From Streptomyces humi (GTDB lineage Bacteria; Actinomycetota; Actinomycetes; Streptomycetales; Streptomycetaceae): a stretch of DNA of 64,000 bases. Positions within the stretch are counted from its first letter, which is position 1. Every line of letters begins with the position of its first letter. Below are positions 41,838 to 51,276 of the stretch, one piece after another. The stretch covers positions 62,001 to 126,000 of the forward strand of contig NZ_LBMU02000016.1 of assembly GCF_001005085.2 (NCBI RefSeq), in the 5' to 3' direction. The position numbers and the translations under genes were made by a program. Under the pieces are notes generated by a model, which searched no databases, was not told where the DNA came from, and saw only the letters and a program-made list of their open reading frames with translations.

Positions 41838-42385
41838 GATTCCTCTCTTCTTCGTGCGCCGCCGAGCAACAGCTCGACGATCATGTGGGTGAAGTCCTTC
41901 GGGGCGACGCGGCCTTCGGAGACCGCCCAGGCGGCGGAGGCCAGCAGGCCGTACAGGGCCTCGGTGAGCCAGGCGGGCGTGAGGTCGATGCGGAACTCGC
42001 CGCTGCGCTGTCCGCGCCGGAAGAGGGCCGCGACGCGGTCGTCGATCCTGGTCCAGCCCTGGTTCTGCCCCTCGCCCTCGAACAGCTGGTTCTCGGTGTA
42101 GAGGAAGGCCAGCAGACCGGCGGCCGGTTCGATCTCGCGGACCAGGCGGTGCACGGCGTCGGCCGCCGGGCCCTCGTCCAGGCGGGCCGCGGCCAGGGCG
42201 GCCTCGCACTCCGCGATACCGAGCGCCTCCAGCGCGCGGACCAGCGCGTCGCGCCCCGCGAAGTGCCGGTGCAGGGTGGCCCGGCTGATGCCGGCCGCCT
42301 TGGCGACCTCGTCCATGGTCGCCGTGGACTTGCGGGTCAGCAGGGCGGCGGCGCTGCGGAGGACGTGGTCACGGTCGAGGGCCAT
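41834..42385 (-). CDS. TetR-family repressor of the adjacent MFS pump
   Basis: A 183-residue regulator. The N-terminal helix-turn-helix is MDEVAKAAGISRATLHRHFAGRDALVRA (about 24-51). The ligand-binding C-terminal half has no recognisable specificity. ATG at 42385 (MALDRDHVLRS) is chosen; the upstream codons read through the operator. It is co-transcribed with the pump gene, and a palindrome overlaps its promoter, so it is likely autorepressing. Confidence 0.87.
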   Translation of the reverse strand: MALDRDHVLRSAAALLTRKSTATMDEVAKAAGISRATLHRHFAGRDALVRALEALGIAECEAALAAARLDEGPAADAVHRLVREIEPAAGLLAFLYTENQLFEGEGQNQGWTRIDDRVAALFRRGQRSGEFRIDLTPAWLTEALYGLLASAAWAVSEGRVAPKDFTHMIVELLLGGARRREES

Positions 42386-42404
42386 GAGACAAGGGTAGCC
42401 CACA

Positions 42405-42422
42405 TGAGACATCTTTGTCTCA
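42405..42422. promoter_or_regulatory. TetR operator candidate
   Basis: TGAGACATCTTTGTCTCA has perfect 7-bp arms around TCTT. A further half-site (TGAGACA) lies at 42385-42391, overlapping the tetR start codon. Position just upstream of tetR fits autoregulation. Confidence 0.65.
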
Positions 42423-42472
42423 CCATGGGCGTGGGTGTTTCATGAAGGGGTGGTCAGCGGTGGTTCCGGCGC

Positions 42473-43444
42473 TCAGTGCCAGGGCAGGCTGCCCCGGCGC
42501 TCCCAGTAGACGTGCGGGTCCTCGGTGAGCGCGGCGAGGCGGGTCAGCTGGTCCTCGTCCAGGTCGATGACGGCCGCGTGGAGGTTGGAGGCGAGCTGGG
42601 TGAGCGTGGCGGCTCCGGAGAGGACGACCCCGGCCCAGGGCTGACGCAGTACGACGGCGAGGGCCACGGCGTCGCAGCCGAGGCCGGTCTGTCCGGCCAC
42701 CGCCTTGAGGGCGTCGGGGGCATGCGGGGCGGCCAGCCGGCCGTTGGCCATGCCCTCCTTCACGATCACCGTGAGTCCGGCGTCGTGCGCCTCGGCGAGG
42801 GCGGGGCCCGCCGAGGTCTCCAGGGCGTTGTACGTCGACTGGACGGTACGGAACAGGGGCTCGCCGTCGACCGTCACGGCGAGGGCGGCGCGGATGGCGT
42901 CGGCCTGGGCGGGGCCGCTGGTGGAGAAGCCGATGGTGACGCCGGTGGCCGCGGCTTCGGCGAGCCGGGCGTGGAGTTCCTTGTCGGTGAGGGCGGGACT
43001 GTCCGGGGTCACCGAGTGGATCTGGTAGAGGTCGAGGCGGTCGCCGAGGAGCTCGGCGGTCTCGGCGCGCTGGCGGTCGTAGGTCTGGACGCTGTGGTCC
43101 TTGACCTCGTGCTTCTCGGCGTCCGTGGTCCAGTCGGCGGTGTAGGTGTAGCCCCACTTGCTGCCGATGACCACGTCGTCGACGCCGGGGTTCGCGGTGA
43201 GCCAGTCGGCCAGGAACTCCTCGGAGCGGCCGTAGGAGCGGGCCACGTCGAAGTAGCGGACGCCCTGGGCGTAGGCGGCGTCGAGGAGTTCGTGGGTGCG
43301 GGTGCGGAGGGCTTCGACGCTGCGGTTCTCGCCGAGGTCCTCCTCCCGGTTGAGGTTGATGTAGCCGGGGCGGCCGACCGCGGCGAGGCCGAGGCCGATG
43401 TGGCAGGTGGGGGTGGTCGCTGTCGCCAGTCGGGCGAAGGGCAT
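42473..43444 (-). CDS. Aldo/keto reductase
   Basis: A 323-residue NADPH-dependent oxidoreductase of the TIM-barrel AKR family. Catalytic tetrad residues are recognisable: Asp and Tyr in YFDVARSYGRSEEFLADWL, Lys in VIGSKWGY, and His in YQIHSV. The C-terminal cofactor region includes VVLSGAATLTQLASN. ATG at 43444 (MPFARLATATTP) is preferred over the start 14 codons upstream. The position after the MFS/TetR pair is probably incidental. Substrate unknown. Confidence 0.85.
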   Translation of the reverse strand: MPFARLATATTPTCHIGLGLAAVGRPGYINLNREEDLGENRSVEALRTRTHELLDAAYAQGVRYFDVARSYGRSEEFLADWLTANPGVDDVVIGSKWGYTYTADWTTDAEKHEVKDHSVQTYDRQRAETAELLGDRLDLYQIHSVTPDSPALTDKELHARLAEAAATGVTIGFSTSGPAQADAIRAALAVTVDGEPLFRTVQSTYNALETSAGPALAEAHDAGLTVIVKEGMANGRLAAPHAPDALKAVAGQTGLGCDAVALAVVLRQPWAGVVLSGAATLTQLASNLHAAVIDLDEDQLTRLAALTEDPHVYWERRGSLPWH

Positions 43445-43560
43445 CGCGGGTTCCGTTTCGGTCGGCTGCGTCGGTCTGTCGACCAACGTAACCCGCGATG
43501 ACCTTTGGTCCGCCGTTCAGCTCGGGGGTTCGGTGCGTTTACGGGTGCGGGCGCGTCGTG

Positions 43561-45122
<1,562 letters not shown>

Positions 45123-45149
45123 TTACTGCTCAGGACAGGTCACGTCGGG

Positions 45150-46346
45150 CTACGCCCGCAGATCACGCCGTGCGGCGATCTTCGACGACAGGCTGTAGAT
45201 GTCGATGAAGCCCTTGGCCGCGGCCTGGTCGAAGGTGTCGCCGGTGTCGTACGTGGCGAGGTTGAAGTCGTAGAGGGAGGACGCCGAGCGGCGGCCGGTG
45301 ACGACCGCGCGGCCGCCGTGCAGGGTCATCCGGATGTCGCCGGTGACATGCTGGTTCGCCTCGTTGACGAAGCCGTCCAGGGCGCGCTTGAGCGGGGAGA
45401 ACCACTGGCCGTCGTAGACGAGTTCGCCCCAGCGCTGTTCCACCTGCCGCTTGTAGCGGGCGAGTTCGCGCTCGACGGTGACGTTCTCCAGCTCCTGGTG
45501 GGCGGTGATCAGCGCGATCGCGCCCGGGGCCTCGTACACCTCGCGGGACTTGATGCCGACCAGGCGGTCCTCGACCATGTCGATCCGGCCGACGCCCTGG
45601 GCACCCGCGCGCTCGTTGAGTTCCTGGATCGCCTGGAGCACGGTGACCGGCCTGCCGTCGATCGCGACCGGGGCGCCCGCCTCGAAGGTGATGACCACCT
45701 CGTCGGCCTCGCGCGGGGTGGCCGGGTTCCGCGTGTACTCGTAGATGTCCTCGATCGGGCCGTTCCAGATGTCTTCCAGGAAGCCGGTCTCGACGGCTCG
45801 GCCGAAGACGTTCTGGTCGATGGAGTACGGGGACTTCTTGGTGGTGGCGATCGGGAGCTTCTTCGCCTCGCAGAAGGCGATGGCCCTGTCCCGGGTCATC
45901 GCGTAGTCGCGGACCGGGGCGATGCAGGTCAGGTCGGGGGCGAGGGCGACGATGCCGGCCTCGAAGCGGACCTGGTCGTTGCCCTTTCCGGTGCAGCCGT
46001 GGGCGACCGTGGAGGCGCCGTGCTTGCGGGCGGCGGCCACCAGGTGCTTGACGATCGCCGGCCGGGAGAGCGCGGAGACCAGCGGGTAGCGGTCCATGTA
46101 GAGGGCGTTGGCACGGATCGCCGGGAGGCAGTACTCGTCGGCGAACTCGTCCCTGGCGTCGGCGACCTCGGCCTCGACCGCACCGCAGGCGAGGGCCCGC
46201 TTGCGGATGACGTCCAGGTTCTCGCCGCCCTGGCCGACGTCCACCGCGACGGCGATGACCTCGGCGCCCGTCTCCTCGGCGATCCAGCCGATGGCGACGG
46301 AGGTGTCGAGACCGCCCGAGTAGGCGAGTACGACGCGCTCGGTCAT
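45150..46346 (-). CDS. argG: Argininosuccinate synthase
   Basis: Joins citrulline and aspartate using ATP. A 398-residue protein with the N-type ATP pyrophosphatase loop [14 protein letters not shown] (residues 8-21), [13 protein letters not shown] and the [13 protein letters not shown]-terminus, the normal bacterial type. GAGGAGGG precedes ATG at 46346. Two ARG-box-like sites stand 29-64 bp ahead of the start, so repression by ArgR, whose gene lies at 60685-61230, is expected. Confidence 0.95.
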   Translation of the reverse strand: MTERVVLAYSGGLDTSVAIGWIAEETGAEVIAVAVDVGQGGENLDVIRKRALACGAVEAEVADARDEFADEYCLPAIRANALYMDRYPLVSALSRPAIVKHLVAAARKHGASTVAHGCTGKGNDQVRFEAGIVALAPDLTCIAPVRDYAMTRDRAIAFCEAKKLPIATTKKSPYSIDQNVFGRAVETGFLEDIWNGPIEDIYEYTRNPATPREADEVVITFEAGAPVAIDGRPVTVLQAIQELNERAGAQGVGRIDMVEDRLVGIKSREVYEAPGAIALITAHQELENVTVERELARYKRQVEQRWGELVYDGQWFSPLKRALDGFVNEANQHVTGDIRMTLHGGRAVVTGRRSASSLYDFNLATYDTGDTFDQAAAKGFIDIYSLSSKIAARRDLRA

Positions 46347-46374
46347 GGGTCCCTCCTCTCGTACATCCGCTTGC

Positions 46375-46410
46375 TATGCATGAGTATGCAGAGCTCTGCA
46401 TGATTCGTCA
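46375..46410. promoter_or_regulatory. Pair of ARG boxes upstream of argG
   Basis: TATGCATGAGTATGCA (46375-46390) and TCTGCATGATTCGTCA (46395-46410) are two 16-18-bp imperfect palindromes whose centres are 20 bp apart, about two helical turns. This spacing is typical of the double ArgR operator, and the TGCAT cores match Streptomyces ARG boxes. The second is more degenerate. Confidence 0.7.
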
Positions 46411-46535
46411 ATCCGTCGGGACCGCGGAGAAGATTCCGAAAGAGGTTTGAACAAACGAAACCGCTTTCCCGTACCCATCCCTGAACGCTGGCGCCGCGTT
46501 TGTAAACCCACCTCTGACCCAAGTGAGGCATCCGC

Positions 46536-47402
46536 ATGTCCAGGGCTCTTCCGAAGTACAACAAGCGTCGTGTCGCGCTCATCGGCGGCGCTGCCGCCGT
46601 GGCGCTGTCCGGTGCGGTCATCGCCGGTTCGGCCCTCGCCGGAACGCCGGACAAGAGCAGCGACACCAGCAATGCCCGCACCCTCGCCGCCTCGCCGGGC
46701 ACGATCACCTGCCCGGACGTCGCCTCGAAGCTGCCGGCGATCCCCGCCACCGCGCAGGCGGAGGTCACCCGCAACCTCACACTCCTCCAGACGCAGATCG
46801 ACGAGGCCAACAAGCGGCTGGTCGACACCGTGGGCCAGGGTGGGCCCAACTTCGTGAACAACGCGATCCTCGGTCCCCTCAAGGACAAGCGCGTCGCCAC
46901 CGTCAACCGGATCGCGACGGCGATCGGCCGCACCGCCGCCAAGCCGACCGGCCTGGACTCGCTGGCGCCGTGCACCCTGAACGCGAGCGGGACCGGCACG
47001 AACACCGGCAGCGGTACGGCGACGGGGGCGGCCTCCGCGGCGCCCAGCACGGCGGCCACCCAGCAGCAGTCGACCGGCGGCACCGGCACGAACACGGGCA
47101 GCACCGCCGTCGGTACGATCACCTGCCCGGACGTCGCCTCGAAGCTGCCGGCGATCCCCGCCACCGCGCAGGCGGAGGTCACCCGCAACCTCACACTCCT
47201 CCAGACGCAGATCCAGGAGGCCAACAACCGGCTCCAGAGCACGGTCGGCCAGGGCGGCCCGAACTTCGTGCAGAACGCGATCCTCGGTCCGCTGGCGGAC
47301 AAGCGGAAGTCGACCATCGACCGGATCGCCATCGCGATCGGCCGGACCTCCACCAAGCCGACCGGCCTCGACTCCCTGGCCGCCTGCACGCTCACCAAGT
47401 GA
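46536..47402 (+). CDS. Secreted protein with two near-identical domains
   Basis: A 288-residue protein with a Sec signal (KRRVALIGGAAAVALSGAV..., cleavage near ALA at about 35). Two repeats of about 94 residues (55-148 and 193-286) are joined by a Gly/Thr/Ser/Gln linker. Each runs from TITCPDVASKLPAIPATAQ to LDSLAxCTL, with one Cys near each end (59/146 and 197/284), presumably a disulfide per domain, and a GQGGPNFV motif between helices. The first 99 bp of the repeats are identical in DNA. GAGG precedes ATG at 46536. No known family was recognised. Confidence 0.75.
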   Translation: MSRALPKYNKRRVALIGGAAAVALSGAVIAGSALAGTPDKSSDTSNARTLAASPGTITCPDVASKLPAIPATAQAEVTRNLTLLQTQIDEANKRLVDTVGQGGPNFVNNAILGPLKDKRVATVNRIATAIGRTAAKPTGLDSLAPCTLNASGTGTNTGSGTATGAASAAPSTAATQQQSTGGTGTNTGSTAVGTITCPDVASKLPAIPATAQAEVTRNLTLLQTQIQEANNRLQSTVGQGGPNFVQNAILGPLADKRKSTIDRIAIAIGRTSTKPTGLDSLAACTLTK

Positions 47403-47414
47403 CGTGACAGGCAG

Positions 47415-47456
47415 CCGTGGCCGCCCCGTGTACAGCGCCGGCCGGGGCGGCCACGG
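47415..47456 (+). terminator. Terminator after the secreted repeat protein
   Basis: A perfect 14-bp stem CCGTGGCCGCCCCG / CGGGGCGGCCACGG with a 14-nt loop begins 12 bp after the stop. No U-run follows. Confidence 0.7.
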
Positions 47457-47521
47457 TGGAACCCGTCCGGATCCCGGAAACCCTTAGACGCGCGAAGTAA
47501 CCGCGCCGATAATTCCCGGGT

Positions 47522-48109
47522 ATGGGAAAGACCTACGAACGCATCGACGGCAGGCTCCGCACGTTCATCGAGGAACAGCCCCTGTTCTTCACCGCCACCG
47601 CCCCGCTCGCGGGCGACGGCACGGTCAACCTCTCACCCAAGGGACTGAAGGGCTCCTTCGTCGTACTCGACGAACTCACCCTCGCCTACCTGGACTTCGC
47701 CGGCTCCAACGCGGAGACCATCGCCCATCTGCGGGAGAACGGCCGCATCACCCTGATGTGGTGCGCGTTCCAGGGTCCGCCGAACATCGTGCGGGTGCAT
47801 GGCCGCGGTGAGCCGGTCTTCCGTGACGATCCCCGTTTCGGGGACCTCCTCACCCGTTTCCCGGACATCGACCCGACCCGGCACGGCCCCCGCGCCGTCA
47901 TCGTCGTGCACGCCGAACTCGTCCGGGACAGCTGTGGTTACGCGGTCCCCTACATGGCCTACGACGCCGACCGCGAGCTGCACGAGAAGCGCTTCGCGCG
48001 CGAGGACGACGCCTCGCTGAGCGCGTACTTCGAGAAGAAGGAACACATCGCGGTGAGCCTGGACGGCCTACCCGGGCTGCCGTTGCCGCTGCCTCCGTCT
48101 AGCGTCTGA
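47522..48109 (+). CDS. Pyridoxamine 5'-phosphate oxidase family protein
   Basis: A 195-residue flavin (FMN or F420) split-barrel protein. Family features are LFFTATAPLAGDGTVNLSPKGLKGSFVVLDE (spread over about 21-51) and RITLMWCAFQGPPNIVRVHGRGEPV, with a C-terminal helix. True PdxH motifs are not apparent, so this is one of the many uncharacterised relatives acting on unknown substrates. ATG at 47522 opens directly on MGKTYERIDG. Confidence 0.75.
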   Translation: MGKTYERIDGRLRTFIEEQPLFFTATAPLAGDGTVNLSPKGLKGSFVVLDELTLAYLDFAGSNAETIAHLRENGRITLMWCAFQGPPNIVRVHGRGEPVFRDDPRFGDLLTRFPDIDPTRHGPRAVIVVHAELVRDSCGYAVPYMAYDADRELHEKRFAREDDASLSAYFEKKEHIAVSLDGLPGLPLPLPPSSV

Positions 48110-48112
48110 GCC

Positions 48113-48817
48113 ATGCGTCCAGGCGTCGTCGTCACCCTCGTCTCCGCGTCCCTGCTGCTGCTCGGTGCGGCACCGGGGGGCGGGGACCCCGCACCGCTGC
48201 CCGCGAGCATGGCCGACACCGGTGGCGGCAGCCAGCTGATCACCGCGGAGGCGTCGGCGTTGAGCTCGACGTCTGGAACGCTCACCTGGTGGGAGCGCCA
48301 GGACGGGGCGTGGGTGAAGGCGGGGTCCGCCGATGCCCGCTTCGGCGCGAAGGGGCTGGTCGAGGGGGCCGGGCGGCAGCAGGGTACGAACACGACGCCG
48401 ACGGGACTGTACGACCTGCCGTTCGGGTTCGGCCTCCAGGCGGCGCCTGCGGGGACCGCCGTCGAGTACCGGCCGGTGACCGCGGACTCCTGGTGGTGCC
48501 AGGACAACGACTCGGCCTCCTACAACCGCTGGGTGCAGCCGCTGCCGTCCGACTGCCGGGCCGCGGAGTCGGAGAAGCTGTCGTCGTACACGACGCAGTA
48601 CGGGTACGCGCTGGTGATCGGGTTCAACTACGACAAGCCGGTGCGGGGGCGGGGGGCCGGGATCTTCCTGCACGTCAACGGGGCGGGGGCGACGGCGGGG
48701 TGCGTGTCGGTGCCGGAGGACGCGATGCGGCGGATTCTTCAGTGGGCGGATCCGAGGAAGGGGCCGCATATCGCCATCGGGACGGTGGGCGGGGACACGG
48801 CTCTCACCCGGTACTGA
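48113..48817 (+). CDS. L,D-transpeptidase-like (YkuD-type) exported protein
   Basis: A 234-residue protein with a signal peptide (VVVTLVSASLLLLGAA, cleavage about 20). The catalytic motif is HVNGAGATAGCVSVP (about residues 187-201), matching the H-x(n)-S/T-x-G-C-V-S YkuD pattern with Cys as nucleophile. The segment NTTPTGLYDLPFGFG is the usual substrate-entry strand. It starts 3 bp after the previous gene stop, so the pair may be co-transcribed. Likely acts on peptidoglycan stem peptides, though this actinobacterial subgroup is not well defined. Confidence 0.72.
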   Translation: MRPGVVVTLVSASLLLLGAAPGGGDPAPLPASMADTGGGSQLITAEASALSSTSGTLTWWERQDGAWVKAGSADARFGAKGLVEGAGRQQGTNTTPTGLYDLPFGFGLQAAPAGTAVEYRPVTADSWWCQDNDSASYNRWVQPLPSDCRAAESEKLSSYTTQYGYALVIGFNYDKPVRGRGAGIFLHVNGAGATAGCVSVPEDAMRRILQWADPRKGPHIAIGTVGGDTALTRY

Positions 48818-48865
48818 GGTTGCGTTGCGCCGTAAGGGTGCGGGCCGTCGGCACGTGCGGGTGTG

Positions 48866-48899
48866 TCGTGGCTGGTCGCGCAGTTCGCCGCGCCCCTAG
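48866..48899. repeat. Outer-type palindromic repeat without the inner insert
   Basis: GTGGCTGGTCGCGCAGTTC followed by GCCGCGCCCCTAGG. This matches the outer element of the repeats at 35030 and 43561 but lacks the inner CTCCCCCA unit. It lies between two convergent genes. Confidence 0.55.
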
Positions 48900-50389
48900 G
48901 TGGGTGACCCTGGCCGGAGCCGCACGGTGAACGTCGTCGAACCCGGGTGGCTCTCCACGGCCACTGTTCCTCTGTGTGCCTCCACCACCGCCGCCACGAT
49001 CGACAGGCCCAGGCCCGCTCCCCCGCCGGGGGCGTCCGCGCGGCGGCGGTGTTCGGCCCGGGTGAAGCGTTCGAAGACGCCGGGCTGGATGTCCCGTGGG
49101 ATGCCCGGGCCGTCGTCGTGGACCTGGAGGACCGCCGCCGCGCCGTCCGTCTCCAGGGTCACCGTCACCTTCGTGCCGGCAGGTGTGTGCAGACGCGCGT
49201 TGGCCAGCAGGTTGGCCAGCACCTGATGGAGGCGGTGGGTGTCCCCGGTCACCGTGACCGGTTCCTCGGGGAGGTCCAGGGTCCAGCGGTGGCCGGGCCC
49301 CGCGGCGCGGGCGTCCGTGACCGCGTCCAGGACCAGACGGGTGAGGTCGACCGGGTGGCTCTCCAGGGGGCGGCCCGCGTCCAGGCGGGCCAGCAGGAGG
49401 AGGTCGTCGACCATCTCGCCCATGCGGGAGGACTCGGCCGCGATGCGCTCCAGGGCCCGGGTGATCTCGGGGGGCAGGGGGCCCGGGTGGAACAGGGCCA
49501 GCTCCGCGTGGCCGCGGACCGTGGCGACCGGGGTGCGCAGTTCATGGCTGGCGTCGGCCGCGAAGCTGCGCAGGCGTTCCTCGCTGGCATGGCGTTTGGT
49601 GAGGGCGTCCTCGACATGGCCGAGCATACGGTTGAAGGCGGCGGCCATCCGTCCGACCTCGCTGCGGGGGTCGGACTCGGGGGCGCGGGGCGGCAGCGCC
49701 ACCTCGCCGCTGGCGAGCGGGAGTTCACTGACCCGGGTGGCCGTGTCCGCGACGCGGCTCAGCGGGCGCAGGGACCAGCGGACCCAGAGGGCGCCGGCCA
49801 CCCCGGCCGCGGCGAGGGCGAGGCCGAAGACGGCGGCGGCGACCGCTTCCAGGCGGTGGACGGTGGCGCGTACCGGTTCCAGGGGCAGGCCGGTGATCAG
49901 GACGTCGCCGTCGCGGCCCGGCCAGACCAGCAGCCGGTAGTCACCGATCGAGGCGAGGTGGACCGTGTGGCTGCGGCCGTCCACCGGCAGTCCGGCGAGG
50001 GTCGTACGGTCGCGGTCCGTGAGGGCGACGGTGAGGTCAGGGTCGGCTCCGGAGGGGATCAGGGCCGCGTTGGTGACCCGGCCCCCCAGGAGGCGGGCGC
50101 CGAAGGTACCGGAGGCCTGGCGGCGGGTGTCGCCGTGCTCGTCGCCGTCCCGGTCGCTGGGCTTGAAATTCCCGTGTTCCAGGGACTGCGGGAAGCTCGG
50201 ACCGGTCTGCTGGAGCTGCTGGTCCAGGCGCCCCGTGAGGAAGCCGTCCAGTTCGACCACGGCCGCGACACCCACCGCCGCGCAGCTCACCGCGAGCAGC
50301 ACCACCAGGCCCGCGGTGAGGCGGGCCCGGAGGGTGCGGGGGCGGGGCAGGCGGCGGAGCAGGTGCCCGAGGCGTCGTAGCAGGTTCAT
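48896..50389 (-). CDS. Sensor histidine kinase
   Basis: A 497-residue membrane kinase with helices at about 24-45 and 181-203 flanking an extracellular sensor region (about 50-180) with no known domain. HAMP follows (to about 262), then the dimerisation domain with the phosphorylated His282 in ADASHELRTPVAT. The ATP-binding domain has HQVLANLLANA (N box), DDGPGIP (G1) and GGGAGLGLSIV (G2). It overlaps the response regulator gene by 4 bp (ATGA). It lies divergent from the flavin electron-transfer locus it probably controls. Confidence 0.9.
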   Translation of the reverse strand: MNLLRRLGHLLRRLPRPRTLRARLTAGLVVLLAVSCAAVGVAAVVELDGFLTGRLDQQLQQTGPSFPQSLEHGNFKPSDRDGDEHGDTRRQASGTFGARLLGGRVTNAALIPSGADPDLTVALTDRDRTTLAGLPVDGRSHTVHLASIGDYRLLVWPGRDGDVLITGLPLEPVRATVHRLEAVAAAVFGLALAAAGVAGALWVRWSLRPLSRVADTATRVSELPLASGEVALPPRAPESDPRSEVGRMAAAFNRMLGHVEDALTKRHASEERLRSFAADASHELRTPVATVRGHAELALFHPGPLPPEITRALERIAAESSRMGEMVDDLLLLARLDAGRPLESHPVDLTRLVLDAVTDARAAGPGHRWTLDLPEEPVTVTGDTHRLHQVLANLLANARLHTPAGTKVTVTLETDGAAAVLQVHDDGPGIPRDIQPGVFERFTRAEHRRRADAPGGGAGLGLSIVAAVVEAHRGTVAVESHPGSTTFTVRLRPGSPT

Positions 50390-51126
50390 TTGGTCACCGG
50401 TTTGAGGACGTAACCGGCGCCGCGGACCGTGTGGATCATGGGTTCGCGGCCCGCGTCCACCTTCTTGCGCAGGTAGGAGATGTACAGCTCGACGACGTGG
50501 GCACGGCCGCCGAAATCGTAGGACCACACCCGGTCGAGTATCTGTGCCTTGCTGAGGACGCGGCGCGGGTTGCGCATCAGGAAGCGGAGGAGTTCGAACT
50601 CGGTCGGGGAGAGCTCGATCAGCTCGCCGGCCCGGGTCACCTCGCGGGCCTCCTCGTCCATGGTGAGATCGCCGACCGTCAGTCTGGGGCCGTCCTCCTG
50701 CTGGCGGGCCATGCCCGCGCGGCGCAGCAGGCCGCGCAGCCGGGCGACGACCTCCTCCAGGCTGAAGGGCTTGGTGACGTAGTCGTCGCCGCCCGCGGTG
50801 ATGCCGGCGATGCGGTCCTCGACGGCGTCCCGGGCGGTGAGGAAGAGCACACAGACGTCCGGCTTGACCTGGTGGAGGGAGCGGAGGACCGCGAAGCCGT
50901 CGGTGTCCGGGAGCATCACGTCCAGGACCACCGCGTCCGGCAGCAGCTCCCGGGCCGCGGCCAGCGCGCCCGCGCCGTCGCCGGCCGCGCGGACCTCCCA
51001 GCCCTCGTAGCGCAGGGCACCCGTGAGGACCTCCGCGAGGTCGGGGTCGTCGTCGACGACGAGGACGCGGAGCGGGGTGCCGTCGGGGCGGGTGAGGGCG
51101 GGGCGGCCGGAGCGGGTCGTGTTCAT
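50386..51126 (-). CDS. OmpR-family response regulator
   Basis: A 246-residue regulator with receiver domain (about 20-135; acidic cluster DDDP, phosphoacceptor Asp69 in VVLDVMLPD, Lys119) and winged helix DNA-binding domain (about 150-245, ending RGAGYVLKP). ATG at 51126 (MNTTRSGRPAL) is taken as start; an ATG 15 bp upstream has its ribosome site too close. The palindrome and direct repeats at 51176-51234 are the obvious target. Confidence 0.9.
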   Translation of the reverse strand: MNTTRSGRPALTRPDGTPLRVLVVDDDPDLAEVLTGALRYEGWEVRAAGDGAGALAAARELLPDAVVLDVMLPDTDGFAVLRSLHQVKPDVCVLFLTARDAVEDRIAGITAGGDDYVTKPFSLEEVVARLRGLLRRAGMARQQEDGPRLTVGDLTMDEEAREVTRAGELIELSPTEFELLRFLMRNPRRVLSKAQILDRVWSYDFGGRAHVVELYISYLRKKVDAGREPMIHTVRGAGYVLKPVTK

Positions 51127-51175
51127 CGCGCCTACCAGCATCCCTCCTCCCGGGAGCGACCAGTGGCCCCGGGCG

Positions 51176-51234
51176 CTCTGAGTTTCCTCTGAGCCGGCTC
51201 AGAGGGTCCCGGTTCAGAAGGTGCTCAGAGGTTC
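51176..51234. promoter_or_regulatory. 20-bp palindrome and direct repeats in a divergent promoter
   Basis: CCTCTGAGCCGGCTCAGAGG (51186-51205) is a perfect palindrome. CTCAGAGGGTC (51198-51208), TTCAGAAGGTG (51213-51223) and CTCAGAGGTTC (51224-51234) are direct repeats at 11- to 15-bp spacing, and CTCTGAG also occurs at 51176. OmpR-type regulators bind such repeats. They lie between the regulator gene and the reductase gene. Confidence 0.7.
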
Positions 51235-51276
51235 GGGTTGCACAGTGGCGTCCTGACCGGAGAAAGGACACGACTC

